This document shows positions 54,683-63,930 of a DNA stretch of 64,000 nt, piece by piece. The stretch's first letter is position 1. Each line of letters opens with the position of its first letter. The notes beneath the pieces are model-generated. The model did no database searches and had not been told where the DNA came from. It worked only from the letters and a program-made list of their open reading frames with translations. The stretch is from Candidatus Coprousia avicola (GTDB lineage Bacteria; Actinomycetota; Coriobacteriia; Coriobacteriales; Coriobacteriaceae), in assembly GCA_018715125.1 (NCBI GenBank), contig DVMF01000041.1, forward strand, positions 27,885-91,884. The letters run 5' to 3'. Made by a program: the position numbers and the translations under genes.

Positions 54683-55964
54683 GATGTCCCCCAATCTGAC
54701 GGTTCCGCTCGCGCGCGTTGGCCTCGGGCCGCAGACTCGTACCCCGCAGCAGGGCATTCGGGCCAAAGCGGCGGCGCACCCGCACCGCCGCGCGCGCCAC
54801 CTCCTCATCGCGCGCGAAGGCCTGAGCATCCCCAAACAGCGAGAGCTGGCCCGTACCCGCCGGCACGACCTCGCCGAGCGCGATGCACACGCGCCGGATC
54901 TGCGCCCGACGGCTCACCGTCCCGTCGTAGAGCGCCAACAGCACGCGCGCGATCTCGCGCTCGGAGGCCGTCGGCTGCCGCAGGCGGCGCTCGCCGCCCC
55001 CGTGCAGCACTGCCACCCCTTCTACCATAAGGTCCTCCGGCCGGGCGAGCATGCCGCGGGAGTATCCGACGTACAGCCCCACCGACCCGCAGGCACACCC
55101 CTTCTCCGCCAGGTCGAGAGCGCTGCCGAACACCATCTCACGCACGATGGTGCGCGCCTCGTCAAACGAATAATCGCGCATCAGCACCTGCCCGTTGGAG
55201 AGCGACCGCGCCTGGGGCACGTAGCCCCGTATATCAGCGATGGTGGCCGGCTCGAGCCCCCATGCATGATCGATAAGGGGCTCGGCGTTTTTACCAAACA
55301 GGCGCCTGAGCACAGCCGGGTCCTCGGCGCAGATGCCCGCCAAGTCGTAGACGCGCCTCTCCGCAAGCCGTCGCGCAATGCCGTGACCGATGCCCCAGAT
55401 ATCGGTCAGGGGGTGATGGAACCAGATGTCGCGCATAAATGTCGCCTCATCGAGCATCCCGATGCCGTCGTCGGCATGCTTGGCGCATATGTCGAGCGCC
55501 ACCTTGCAGAGAAACAGGTTGGGGCCGATGCCCGCCGTCGCCGCAATGCCCGTCTGATCCCGCACCGCCCCCATGAGCGTGCGCGCGAAGGCACGGGCGC
55601 CAAGCTGGTAGCGCCCCAAATAGGGCGTGGCATCGATGAAGCACTCGTCCACGCTGTAGACATGGATATCCTCCTGTGCCACGAAACGCAGGTATATGCG
55701 GTAGATTTCCGCCGACACCTCCATATAGCGGCGCATGCGCGGCACCGCCGTCAGGTAGGGCAGCCCCACGGGAATCTCGCGCACACGGCAGCGGTTGCGG
55801 ACCCCCTTGGCCTTGAGCGCCGGGGTGATGGCGAGGCAGATGGTGTTGGCGCTGCGCTCGGGATCGGCCACCACCAGATCGGTCGAGAAGGGATCGAGCC
55901 CCCGGTCCGTGCACTCCACACTGGCATAAAAACTCTTGAGGTCGATGCAGAGATAGGTCCGCAT
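54675..55964 (-). CDS. Y-family DNA polymerase (UmuC/DinB-like)
   Basis: A 429-residue translesion polymerase. Catalytic acidic residues are Asp8 (CIDLKSFYASVE), Asp106 and Glu107 (YSVDECFID). The palm/finger region ends near 170, followed by an HhH region (IWGIGHGIARRLAE) and the little-finger domain. QLSLFGD at about 385 resembles a beta-clamp-binding motif. The start at 55964 begins the conserved MRTYLCIDL; an ATG at 56036 with GGGGG upstream would add 24 residues with no family match. A LexA-type box lies in its likely promoter, so DNA damage should induce it. Confidence 0.93.
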   Translation of the reverse strand: MRTYLCIDLKSFYASVECTDRGLDPFSTDLVVADPERSANTICLAITPALKAKGVRNRCRVREIPVGLPYLTAVPRMRRYMEVSAEIYRIYLRFVAQEDIHVYSVDECFIDATPYLGRYQLGARAFARTLMGAVRDQTGIAATAGIGPNLFLCKVALDICAKHADDGIGMLDEATFMRDIWFHHPLTDIWGIGHGIARRLAERRVYDLAGICAEDPAVLRRLFGKNAEPLIDHAWGLEPATIADIRGYVPQARSLSNGQVLMRDYSFDEARTIVREMVFGSALDLAEKGCACGSVGLYVGYSRGMLARPEDLMVEGVAVLHGGGERRLRQPTASEREIARVLLALYDGTVSRRAQIRRVCIALGEVVPAGTGQLSLFGDAQAFARDEEVARAAVRVRRRFGPNALLRGTSLRPEANARERNRQIGGHRA

Positions 55965-56053
55965 CGCGCCTTGCGCGCGCCCACCGCTGGCTACCCGCCC
56001 TTTTAGGGTGCTCGCACCCTGCCCGCCGTTCTCCATACGTCCCCCGCTCTACC

Positions 56054-56072
56054 GTAGTAAGAACATGTGTTC
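56054..56072 (-). promoter_or_regulatory. LexA (SOS) box and -10 of the Y-family polymerase gene
   Basis: GAAC-ATGT-GTTC at 56061-56072 is a perfect SOS box of the B. subtilis/actinobacterial type. On the minus strand a -10 TACTAC (56054-56059) follows, so the box sits in the spacer of the promoter. Confidence 0.8.
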
Positions 56073-56153
56073 CGTACTGTTGTTCTATCATCGCGTGCGG
56101 ACATAGAAAGTGTCCGGCCCCGCTTCGCCATGCGGATTTCACGTCATGTTCGA

Positions 56154-56182
56154 TTGCCAGACAAGAACGGATGTTCGATACT
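56154..56182 (+). promoter_or_regulatory. SOS promoter with LexA box in the spacer
   Basis: TTGCCA (56154-56159), a 17-base spacer and GATACT (56177-56182) form a promoter whose spacer contains GAAC-GGAT-GTTC (56165-56176). The predicted start of transcription is at or within a base or two of the ATG at 56190, so the mRNA may be leaderless. Confidence 0.8.
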
Positions 56183-56189
56183 GATAGAC

Positions 56190-56555
56190 ATGGAGTACCG
56201 GACACTGACAGATGGGACGCGGGTGCGCGTGCACCGCGTGGACGTAGATGTCGTGGCGCATTTTGGGCGCGACGGCACCCTGCTCCCCGTGTGCGTGCAG
56301 TGGATCGACGGGCGCTCGTTCACGATTGACGAGGTACTCGACACCATGCCCTTCGGCACGCCGCTCCGCGGGCGCGAGACGGCGCGCTACCGCGTGCGCT
56401 TCGGCCGGCACGAGACGGACCTGTACCTCGAGCGGCGCCTCCCCCGCCCCGAGGTCGCCGAACCCGAGCGTCTCATCTGGTGGGTCTACGCGACCGATGT
56501 GACCAAGCAGGGCAGCGCCCCCAAACGGCGCGCGCAGACCGCCGCCGGCGCCTGA
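56190..56555 (+). CDS. Small SOS-controlled protein, DUF6504-like, function unknown
   Basis: A 121-residue protein with VRVHRVDVDVVAHFGRDG, FTIDEVLDTMPFG and a C-terminal IWWVYATD. The beta-rich pattern and the terminal WW recall DUF6504 proteins that accompany ImuB/polymerase genes in actinobacteria, but this match is tentative. No ribosome-binding site precedes the ATG at 56190; the promoter position suggests a leaderless transcript. It is divergent from the Y-family polymerase gene and has its own LexA box. Confidence 0.65.
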   Translation: MEYRTLTDGTRVRVHRVDVDVVAHFGRDGTLLPVCVQWIDGRSFTIDEVLDTMPFGTPLRGRETARYRVRFGRHETDLYLERRLPRPEVAEPERLIWWVYATDVTKQGSAPKRRAQTAAGA

Positions 56556-56574
56556 CAGGGGGCGTCGTCCACGC

Positions 56575-56610
56575 AAAAAAGCAGGCTGGGAAGCAACGCC
56601 CCCAGCCTGC
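56575..56610 (-). terminator. Rho-independent terminator of the tRNA-Arg gene
   Basis: GCAGGCTGGG (56581-56590) pairs with CCCAGCCTGC (56601-56610), and on the minus strand TTTTTT follows. The hairpin begins 10 bases after the CCA end of the tRNA. Confidence 0.92.
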
Positions 56611-56620
56611 CGACACGTCA

Positions 56621-56696
56621 TGGTGCCCCAGATTGGATTCGAACCAACGACACCCGCTTTAGGAGAGCGGTGCTCTATCCCCTGAGCTACTGAGGC
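56621..56696 (-). tRNA. tRNA-Arg (anticodon CCU)
   Basis: A 76-base cloverleaf with encoded CCA. Acceptor stem GCCTCAG/CTGGGGC has a G-U pair; D-loop AGCTCAGGGGATAGAGC; anticodon stem CCGCT/AGCGG with loop CTCCTAA giving anticodon CCU; T-arm GGTTCGAATCC. It reads AGG codons. A TACAAT -10 element (56711-56716) lies just upstream, so the gene has its own promoter. Confidence 0.97.
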
Positions 56697-56798
56697 ATAT
56701 GCAACGGTTCATTGTAGCAGAAGTGGGCGCCGGCACACCTACCGCGCCCCTTCTCCACGCCGACGCGCCCCCTCCAAAGCGGGGCACGCGCCAAAAAG

Positions 56799-59216
56799 CT
56801 AGAGGGTCATGTTGGGATCGGCATCGACGGAGAAATCGGAGAAATCGCCCTCAGCGAACTTGCGACGCGCCACCTCGGCGATCATCGCCGCGTTGTCCGT
56901 GCAGGCGTTTCGCGGGGGCAGCGTCACGCGGACACCGCGCCGGCCGAGTTTGTCGACGAGCATCTGGCGCAAGTGCGGGTTGGCCGCCACGCCGCCGCCG
57001 AGGCAGTATTCGCGCGCGCCCGTCTGCTTGAGCGCATCCCATGCCTTCTTGAACTGCACGTCGAAGACGGCCGCTTCGAACGATGCCGCGAGATCGGGCA
57101 AGTGGATGGTGCGCCCCGCCGCCGTCTCCTGCTCGATGTAGGTCACGACCGCGGTCTTGAGGCCCGAGAGCGAAAAGCGGTAATCATGGCTGTGCATCAT
57201 GGCACGCGGGAACGCGATGGCCTGAGGGTCCCCCTCTTCGGCCAGGCGCGAGATGACAGGACCGCCCGGGTAGCCGAGACCGAGTGCCTTGGCCACCTTG
57301 TCAAACGCCTCGCCGACCGCATCATCGAGCGTCTCCCCCAACACCTCGTAGTCGCCCCAGGCGCGCACGTGGACGAGCATGGTGTGCCCGCCCGAAACAA
57401 GCGTGAAGATGAAGGGCGGCTTGAGGTCGGGCTGGGCGAGCAGGTTGGCAAACAGATGCCCCTCGAGGTGATTGACCGTGATGAGCGGCTTTGCGGCACC
57501 GTATGCGAGGCCCTTGGCAAACGCCACGCCCACCACCAGCGCGCCGACGAGCCCCGGACCCTGCGTGACACCCACGGCCGCAAGCTCGGCAGGCGCGAGC
57601 GCGCCGCCCGTCAGGCCCAAGGTGGCCGCCGCCTCCTCGAGCGCCTCATCGACCACGCCCACGATGACCTCGACGTGCTTGCGCGAGGCGATCTCGGGCA
57701 CCACGCCGCCGAAGCGCGCATGGAAGTCGATCTGCGTCGAGACCTTGTTGGCAAGAAGGCGCCCCTCAGCGTCGATGATGGCGGCCGCGGTCTCGTCGCA
57801 CGAGCTCTCGATAGCGAGAATGGGCTTGCAGCGCGCAAGCTCCGCCTGCTCGTCGGGCGTGCGGGCGGGCGCCGGCTGCGGCCAAGCGCGGCGCACGGCG
57901 GCCGTCGGCTCCGGCGATGCGGCGTCAACGGGCAGCACGAGCGGCAGCGGTGCCGTCATGACCACGGCGTCCGCCCCCGGTCCGTAATAGTTGCGCCGCA
58001 CGCCCGCCTCAGTGAAGCCGAGCGCGGCGTAGAGCCGGCGAGCGGGCTCGTTGCCCGCCTCGACCTCAAGCGACGCCGTCGTGCAACCGAGCATCTGCGC
58101 ATCGTAGCTCACTTGGGCGAGAAGCCGTCGGGCGATTCCCGCGCGACGGCGCGCGGGCGCGACCGCCACATCGAGAATCTGCACGTCGCGATCGACGATC
58201 ATGCCGCCGGCGATACCGATGAGCTCGCCGTCATCATGGGCGACCCACCAGCTGCGCGGCACCGCGGCCGCCGGCGAGAGCTCCTCTAGAAACTGAGCGG
58301 CCGTCCAAGGCGTATGCGCCGCCCCCGCAAAGCACGCGGCCTCGAGTGCCGCCGCCGCCTCCGCGTCGGCCGCCCCGAGGGGGCGGTACTGCAAATGACG
58401 CCCCGCAAGCTCATCTGCCACGCCCGTCGCCTGCGCCGACGGGCTCTCGGCAAGCCCCAGGCGCTTGCGCTCGTTTTCCTCGGCATCCGAGAGACGCGTG
58501 TAAATGGGCAGCACGAGCGCCGGGTCACCATCGCCGAGCGCCGCGGGGCCGCCCGCCGCCGCAGCCGCGCGCACGATGCCCTCACCCGTCGGCCACCAGA
58601 GGTCGCGCTCGAGGGCATGCTCCATCAGGCCCGCCTCGTGGAACAGCTTGCCATAGCGCACGAGGCCGTCCCCCGTGAGCTGGAGCTCCTCGGCATCGGG
58701 GCGCGCCGCCCAGACGGCCGCGGCATCAGCCGCCTTGACCACCTGCTCGCGCTCGAACAGACGCGTGACGCCGGCATCCTCGATGCGGTACAGCGCCGGA
58801 TACACCTCGCCGCGCATGGCATCTGCCGCAACGGCCACCAGACCGCGCGCCCCCGCGCACCACGCGCGCCACGCCGTCGCATCCAACGTCGAGACGCCCG
58901 CCAGCGGAACCATCGCCCCGCGCGCCAAGCCCTTGGCGGTCGAGATGCCGATGCGCACGCCGGTAAACGACCCCGGGCCGCGACCCACCAGCACGGCATC
59001 GATATCCCCCAGCGCCAGCCCCGCCGCGGCGAGAGCGGCATCCAGCGACCCGATGAGCTCGACATTCGCATGGCGCCGGCATAGATGGTCGCCCGAGGCG
59101 AGCACGCGCACCGCCGGCACCGCGGCGCCGGTCCCGTCCAACTCCGCCACGCATACCGCCAGCATGTCCGTCGACGTGTCGATTGCCGCCACGCGCATCC
59201 GTTTGCTCATCACCAT
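56799..59216 (-). CDS. tsaD: Fused TsaB-RimI-TsaD protein (t6A synthesis and N-terminal acetyltransferase)
   Basis: An 805-residue three-part fusion. Residues 1-245 are TsaB ([27 protein letters not shown]). Residues about 265-415 are a GNAT acetyltransferase of the RimI kind ([26 protein letters not shown] in pieces, [14 protein letters not shown]). Residues about 435-805 are TsaD, with AIESSCDET, the metal motif NHLEGH, SGGHTML and [11 protein letters not shown]. TsaB and TsaD form the complex that transfers threonylcarbamoyl to A37 of tRNAs with TsaE. The ATG at 59216 has AGGAAAGAG upstream. The tsaE gene lies 21 bases upstream. Confidence 0.93.
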   Translation of the reverse strand: MVMSKRMRVAAIDTSTDMLAVCVAELDGTGAAVPAVRVLASGDHLCRRHANVELIGSLDAALAAAGLALGDIDAVLVGRGPGSFTGVRIGISTAKGLARGAMVPLAGVSTLDATAWRAWCAGARGLVAVAADAMRGEVYPALYRIEDAGVTRLFEREQVVKAADAAAVWAARPDAEELQLTGDGLVRYGKLFHEAGLMEHALERDLWWPTGEGIVRAAAAAGGPAALGDGDPALVLPIYTRLSDAEENERKRLGLAESPSAQATGVADELAGRHLQYRPLGAADAEAAAALEAACFAGAAHTPWTAAQFLEELSPAAAVPRSWWVAHDDGELIGIAGGMIVDRDVQILDVAVAPARRRAGIARRLLAQVSYDAQMLGCTTASLEVEAGNEPARRLYAALGFTEAGVRRNYYGPGADAVVMTAPLPLVLPVDAASPEPTAAVRRAWPQPAPARTPDEQAELARCKPILAIESSCDETAAAIIDAEGRLLANKVSTQIDFHARFGGVVPEIASRKHVEVIVGVVDEALEEAAATLGLTGGALAPAELAAVGVTQGPGLVGALVVGVAFAKGLAYGAAKPLITVNHLEGHLFANLLAQPDLKPPFIFTLVSGGHTMLVHVRAWGDYEVLGETLDDAVGEAFDKVAKALGLGYPGGPVISRLAEEGDPQAIAFPRAMMHSHDYRFSLSGLKTAVVTYIEQETAAGRTIHLPDLAASFEAAVFDVQFKKAWDALKQTGAREYCLGGGVAANPHLRQMLVDKLGRRGVRVTLPPRNACTDNAAMIAEVARRKFAEGDFSDFSVDADPNMTL

Positions 59217-59237
59217 GTATCGACTCTTTCCTGCCTG

Positions 59238-59744
59238 TCAGCTTGTCGCGCGAACCACGGCATCATCGATGGATGCCGCTAGCGCCTCCGCTCGCGCGCC
59301 GTGGGGTTCAAGCGCGATAGTGCGCGCCTCCGGCTTGTCCGGCACGCGCGAGATCACGACGCCAAGATAGGCGTCGGTAAGCTCGTCCTGAAACTGCTCG
59401 CCCCACTCGAGCAGGCAAACCCCCTCGTACCCAAGCACGTCATAGATGCCCGTGTCCTCCAGCTCATAGGCGTGCTCCAAGCGGTACAGGTCAAAGTGAA
59501 ACAGGGGGATCCGCCCGCCGTCGTGCACCGCCATCAGGGCAAACGTGGGGCTCGTCACCGGATGCCCGTCGCCGAGCCCCCGAGCCACGCCCTTGGTGAG
59601 ATGGGTCTTGCCCACCCCGAGGCCGCCGGTAAGCACCGCGACGTCGCCCTCGGCAAAGCAGGGCGCCATGAGCTCGCCCAGCCGCTCCGTATCGGCCGCG
59701 GCGCCACTCTGATAGACGCCCGCCGCCGAGCGCACGAGCGCCAT
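59238..59744 (-). CDS. tsaE: tRNA t6A synthesis ATPase TsaE
   Basis: A 168-residue P-loop ATPase. The Walker A motif is GGLGVGKTHL; TSPTFALM and HFDLYRLEHAYELEDTGIYD are characteristic of TsaE. It starts one base after the stop of the uracil-DNA glycosylase gene and precedes the TsaB-RimI-TsaD gene by 21 bases, so all t6A complex components except TsaC are in this operon. The ATG at 59744 is chosen because upstream in-frame codons lie within the glycosylase gene. Confidence 0.94.
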   Translation of the reverse strand: MALVRSAAGVYQSGAAADTERLGELMAPCFAEGDVAVLTGGLGVGKTHLTKGVARGLGDGHPVTSPTFALMAVHDGGRIPLFHFDLYRLEHAYELEDTGIYDVLGYEGVCLLEWGEQFQDELTDAYLGVVISRVPDKPEARTIALEPHGARAEALAASIDDAVVRATS

Positions 59745-59745
59745 G

Positions 59746-60417
59746 TCACTCACCAACCCGGGGCAGATGCTCTGCAGGGGCGTCACCGGCCGATTCCGCC
59801 ACGGCGGGAGCCGTGCCCGCAGGATGGCGCATCAGATAGTCGCCGAGCATGCGGAAGTCCGCCTCAAGGAGCTCTTGCCACTTGGGGTTGCGGAGCGCCG
59901 CCGCGGGGTGGAACGTGGGCATGACCACGAAGCGCCCCATCTGGTGGAAGCGTCCGCGCAACCGCGTGATGCCGATCTCGGTCTTGAGCACGAAATGCGT
60001 TGCCGGGTTGCCGAGCGTCACGATGATATCCGGCCAGATGCTGCGAATCTGCTCGCGCAGAAACGGCGAGCAGGCGAGCACCTCGTCGGGCTTGGGATCG
60101 CGGTTTCCCGGAGGACGGCACTTCAGCACGTTCGCGATATAGATATCCTCGCGGCGCAGGCCCGCGAGCGCGAGTATGCCGTTGAGGTTCTCGCCTGCCC
60201 GGCCCACAAACGGCTCTCCCTGGAGATCTTCGTTCCGCCCGGGCGCCTCCCCCACAAACAGCACCCGCGCGTGCGGGTTGCCCACGCCAAACACGATATT
60301 CGTGCGCGTTTGGCAGAGCTCGCAAAGACGGCAGTCGCCCAAAACCGCTCGGATCTCGTCAAGCGACACCTCGCGCGGCCCCTGATGCTCGTGACCGGGA
60401 ATATGCATGACGCCCAT
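59746..60417 (-). CDS. Type-4 uracil-DNA glycosylase (Fe-S, Udg4)
   Basis: A 223-residue protein. Fe-S cysteines are in CRLCELC, with further Cys at about 100 (VLKCRPPGN). The active-site motif GEAPGRNEDLQG and the second motif HPAAALRNP are as in family 4 enzymes. It removes uracil from DNA. The ATG at 60417 is preceded by GAGGAGG. It lies 27 bases after alr and one base before tsaE. Confidence 0.93.
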   Translation of the reverse strand: MGVMHIPGHEHQGPREVSLDEIRAVLGDCRLCELCQTRTNIVFGVGNPHARVLFVGEAPGRNEDLQGEPFVGRAGENLNGILALAGLRREDIYIANVLKCRPPGNRDPKPDEVLACSPFLREQIRSIWPDIIVTLGNPATHFVLKTEIGITRLRGRFHQMGRFVVMPTFHPAAALRNPKWQELLEADFRMLGDYLMRHPAGTAPAVAESAGDAPAEHLPRVGE

Positions 60418-60444
60418 GCGTCCTCCTCTCGCCGCCGCGCGGCG

Positions 60445-61596
60445 CTACACGTACACCTTCTCGAGCCGCATCCCAAAGCCGCAGGCAACCTCGTAGTTGA
60501 TCGTCCCACGGAGCGCGGCCATCTCATCCATGGTGATCTCGGCGTCGCCGTCCCGGCCGATGATGGTCATGAGGTCGCCGTGCTCGGCCTCGGGCTGCGG
60601 ATGCGCCGGGTTCTGCTGAATGGCGACCATGCACTGGTCCATGCAGATGTTGCCCACCTGGCGCTGACGGCGTCCGCGGTAGAGCACCTCCATGCGATTG
60701 GAGAGCGTGCGGGCGAGACCGTCGGCATAGCCGATGGGCAGGGTGCAGATCTGAACCGTCGTGCGCGGCACACGGTAGGTAAAGCCGTATCCCACGCCCT
60801 CGCCCATCGCAGGATGCGTCGTGCGCGTCACGCGCGCCCGCACGCTCATGACGGGTGCGAGCTCGATGCGGCCGCGCGCGCTCTCGCAGGGCGCGAGTCC
60901 GTAGAGGCCGATGCCCACGCGCACCATATCATAGTGAGATGCCGGGTCGAAGATGGTTGCCGGGGTGTTGTCGCAGTGCACGGTACCGCATGCGAGCCCC
61001 GCGTCCTTAAGGGCGCCGACGGCCTCGTCGAAACGCTTGCGCTGCAACTGGTAATCCCAGCCGTCCGGATCATCGGCCGTGGCGAAATGAGTGAATACGC
61101 CGTCGCAGGCGAGCCCGCGATGGAAATCGATGCTCCGACGGAACTCCACCGCCTCCGTACAGGGCACGCCGATGCGGTTCATGCCCGTTTCGATAGCGAG
61201 ATGGTACCGCCCGACGGTACCCGCCTGCACGGCGCACTCACCATAGGCGAGGGCGAACTCCACCGTATAGACCGTGGGCATGATGGCATGCGAGAGCAGC
61301 GCCGGAATCGCCTCGATCGGCGGCTCGGCCAACACGAGAATTGGCTGCGTGATACCCGCCTCGCGCAGCTTGATTCCCTCCAGCACCGTGGCGACGGCGA
61401 ACATGTCCGCTCCCGCCTGTGCCATAATCTGGCAGCATTCCGCTGCCCCATGGCCATAGGCGTCGGCCTTAACCACGCAGCACAGACGCTCGCGCCCGCG
61501 CAGCAGCCGCCGAAAGGCGCGCACGTTTTTACGGAGCGCCCCGCGATCGACCTCGACCCACGCCCAGCGCGTCTCAGGCTCCCTACACAGCGCCAT
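60445..61596 (-). CDS. alr: Alanine racemase
   Basis: A 383-residue PLP enzyme interconverting L- and D-alanine for peptidoglycan. Lys43 in VVKADAYGHG binds PLP; the second catalytic Tyr is in GYGFTYRVP, with further motifs VGIGLYGLAP and PIGYADGL. Usual length. It starts five bases after the nnr gene stop and is part of the acpS-nnr-alr operon. Confidence 0.97.
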   Translation of the reverse strand: MALCREPETRWAWVEVDRGALRKNVRAFRRLLRGRERLCCVVKADAYGHGAAECCQIMAQAGADMFAVATVLEGIKLREAGITQPILVLAEPPIEAIPALLSHAIMPTVYTVEFALAYGECAVQAGTVGRYHLAIETGMNRIGVPCTEAVEFRRSIDFHRGLACDGVFTHFATADDPDGWDYQLQRKRFDEAVGALKDAGLACGTVHCDNTPATIFDPASHYDMVRVGIGLYGLAPCESARGRIELAPVMSVRARVTRTTHPAMGEGVGYGFTYRVPRTTVQICTLPIGYADGLARTLSNRMEVLYRGRRQRQVGNICMDQCMVAIQQNPAHPQPEAEHGDLMTIIGRDGDAEITMDEMAALRGTINYEVACGFGMRLEKVYV

Positions 61597-61601
61597 GTCC
61601 C

Positions 61602-63224
61602 CTACGCCTCCTTGGCTGACGAGGCGACCTCGTTCTCAAGACCGCCGATCACCTCTTCTGTCATGAGGCGCATGGCGTCCCCGATGCAGTCAATGAGGTC
61701 GGTTGCGATCAGGCTTTTCTCACCAAAACGCTCGGCCGCGGCAAAGCCCGTGTAGGAGTGAAGGGCCACCGCATAGGATGCGAGCAGCTCCCACGCCTCG
61801 ATACGGTCGCGGTTGAGCGCGGTGGCACCGGCGATGATACCCGCCAGCACATCGCCCGAGCCGGCCGTGGCGAGCGATGCCGGCCCCGAGAGCGGGAGGA
61901 GCACCTTCTCGACGCCGACAACGGCTGTCGTCGGGCCCTTCGCTACCACAATGAGGTTGTCCGACCCAACGCCCCACACGATACGCTGCGCCGCGTCCAT
62001 CGCCTCCGCCAGATTCCCGACCGCGTCCTCGTGCACGAGGCGGGCGAGCTCACCGTAATGCGGGGTCATGATAAGGGGCGCCTCGCGGCGGTATAGCTCC
62101 GGCGTGGCGTCGATGCCGTCGATGGCAACGGCAGCCAGGCAGTTCAGGGCATCGGCGTCGAGCACCAATGGCACATCGAGCGCCAAGAGGCTCGTCACCA
62201 CGCCCATGGCGCCTGCCGACGTAGTCATACCCGGACCGCAGAGCACGCAACCGTACCGGGAGGCGAGCTCGCTTACCTGCATCGGCGCCGCAGCGCCAAA
62301 GGCCCCGCGAGAGTCGGCGGGCATGGCGAAGACCGGCACCGAGGGCAGCGCCAAGCGAATGAGGTTCGCGCACGGCTCGGGAGCGGCCACGGCCACATAG
62401 CCCGCACCGGCGCGCGCAGCCGCTTTGGCGGCCATAATGGCAGCTCCGGGGTACTGCGCCGAGCCGGCGACCACAAGCACCGAGCCCCTCGTGTACTTGT
62501 TGATATCCGAGGGGAGCGGCTCCAGATAGTCGATGAGATCGTCAGCGTCGACATGCTCCGCCGCATGAGAAACGTCTCCGATGACCTCGTCGAGCTTCTC
62601 GTAGAGCTCGCCGCACACCACCTCGCCCGCAAAATCTGGACCAGAGGCGCTGAACAGGCCGATTTTTGGTGCAAACATCGTGGCGGTCACATCGGCGCGC
62701 ACGCAGGTACCAGCCACCGCGCCCGTCTGCGCATCAAGGCCCGAGGGCACGTCCACCGAAACGACCGTTGCCCCCGCCTCGTTGAGAGCGTCGATCCAAA
62801 TATTGAAGGGCGGACGCAGCGCTCCGTGAAACCCGGTGCCCAAGATCGCATCGAGAACGACATCGGCCTTGAGAATCAACTCAGAGAGCTCATCTCGCGA
62901 GGGACCGACGTACACGGTGACGTCTCGGCCTGCCGTGCGCCGCGCAACGTGGCGCGCAAGTGTCGCCGGAATCTCATCGGGCTCAACGGGAGACACCACA
63001 TCGACGGCAATCCCCTTCTGAGAAAGGATATCGGCCGCAACCCAACCGTCTCCCCCGTTATTGCCGAACCCCGCAAGGACCAGCACATGCTTGGGGGAGA
63101 GCCGCTCGACCTGTGCGGCGGCGAACTCGCCCGCAAGCTCCATGAGCTCGGCTTTAGAGGTTCCCTGCTTCTCGATGATATCTTCTAGCTCGCGAACTTC
63201 ATCACAGCTGAGAATCGGCTTCAT
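61602..63224 (-). CDS. nnrD: Bifunctional NAD(P)HX epimerase/dehydratase (NnrE-NnrD)
   Basis: A 540-residue fusion. The N-terminal epimerase (about 1-215) has GFGNNGGDGWVAA and VDVPSGLDAQTGAV; the C-terminal ADP-dependent dehydratase (about 235-520) has ITPHYGELARL and a GSGDVLAGIIAG phosphate loop. Together they repair hydrated NADH/NADPH. The ATG at 63224 starts MKPILSCDEV. Its first 23 bases overlap the end of acpS. Confidence 0.95.
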   Translation of the reverse strand: MKPILSCDEVRELEDIIEKQGTSKAELMELAGEFAAAQVERLSPKHVLVLAGFGNNGGDGWVAADILSQKGIAVDVVSPVEPDEIPATLARHVARRTAGRDVTVYVGPSRDELSELILKADVVLDAILGTGFHGALRPPFNIWIDALNEAGATVVSVDVPSGLDAQTGAVAGTCVRADVTATMFAPKIGLFSASGPDFAGEVVCGELYEKLDEVIGDVSHAAEHVDADDLIDYLEPLPSDINKYTRGSVLVVAGSAQYPGAAIMAAKAAARAGAGYVAVAAPEPCANLIRLALPSVPVFAMPADSRGAFGAAAPMQVSELASRYGCVLCGPGMTTSAGAMGVVTSLLALDVPLVLDADALNCLAAVAIDGIDATPELYRREAPLIMTPHYGELARLVHEDAVGNLAEAMDAAQRIVWGVGSDNLIVVAKGPTTAVVGVEKVLLPLSGPASLATAGSGDVLAGIIAGATALNRDRIEAWELLASYAVALHSYTGFAAAERFGEKSLIATDLIDCIGDAMRLMTEEVIGGLENEVASSAKEA

Positions 63225-63795
63225 CGGCTTCCTCCAGATCCCCCGCGGGCGCAACATCACCCGTCACTTCGTCTGCCTCAGTGAGTACATCAAGCGTTTC
63301 AAGCTGTCCAGTCTGCAAACGTTCTAGCTCATCCAAAACAGAACGCGCTTCTTTAAAGGAGCGCGCGAGCTGAGCGCGCTCGTCATCACCGCGACGCTTT
63401 GGGACGGGCCGAGCGTCCTCGGTGATCGTCATGGCATTCGCGACAGCGAGCCCTGCCGTGTGCGAGAGCGATAGGGCGATCTCGACGATACCAAGCTCTT
63501 CCGCAACCTCCCGCGCGCGCCCGGAAAGAACCGCAAGGGGACGGCCCTGGGCGTCGCGAGTGACTGACACGTCAGCCAAGCCAATGCCCTGAGAAAACCC
63601 TGTGCCGAGAGCCTTGAGAACCGCCTCGCGCGCAGCAAAGCGCGCAGCATAATGAACCGCAGGCCGAGAGCTGGCCTCACAGTACGTCCGCTCTTCCTCC
63701 GTGAAGACGCGTCGCACAAACGAGGGCGTCTTTTGTATAACGCGCTCCATGCGTGCGATCTCAACGATATCGACTCCGATACCCGCCTGTGCCAT
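63202..63795 (-). CDS. acpS: Holo-ACP synthase with C-terminal extension
   Basis: A 197-residue 4'-phosphopantetheinyl transferase. Asp9 (GVDIVEI) and Glu57 (ARFAAREAVLKALG) are the metal ligands, and SLSHTAGLAVA is the C-terminal family motif. The usual enzyme is about 120-130 residues; here about 70 acidic residues follow (from about 127), and their last codons overlap nnr by 23 bases. It converts apo-ACP to holo-ACP for fatty-acid synthesis. GGGGAGGA precedes the ATG at 63795. Confidence 0.93.
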   Translation of the reverse strand: MAQAGIGVDIVEIARMERVIQKTPSFVRRVFTEEERTYCEASSRPAVHYAARFAAREAVLKALGTGFSQGIGLADVSVTRDAQGRPLAVLSGRAREVAEELGIVEIALSLSHTAGLAVANAMTITEDARPVPKRRGDDERAQLARSFKEARSVLDELERLQTGQLETLDVLTEADEVTGDVAPAGDLEEADEADSQL

Positions 63796-63909
63796 ACGAC
63801 CGTCCTCCCCTCTGAAGCGCAACCACAAACTACCAACGATAGTGTAGCTGCAAAGCGCCCCCCGCGGGGCCGGCTCCCCGGGAACCACACGGCCCCGGTA
63901 TACGCGAAA

Positions 63910-63927
63910 GGGGCCCCGGAGGGCCCC
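63910..63927 (-). terminator. Possible terminator before acpS
   Basis: GGGGCCC-CGGA-GGGCCCC forms a 7-bp stem; on the minus strand TTTC follows. It would end the gene upstream of acpS, whose possible stop is at 63931. Confidence 0.45.
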
Positions 63928-63930
63928 TCT

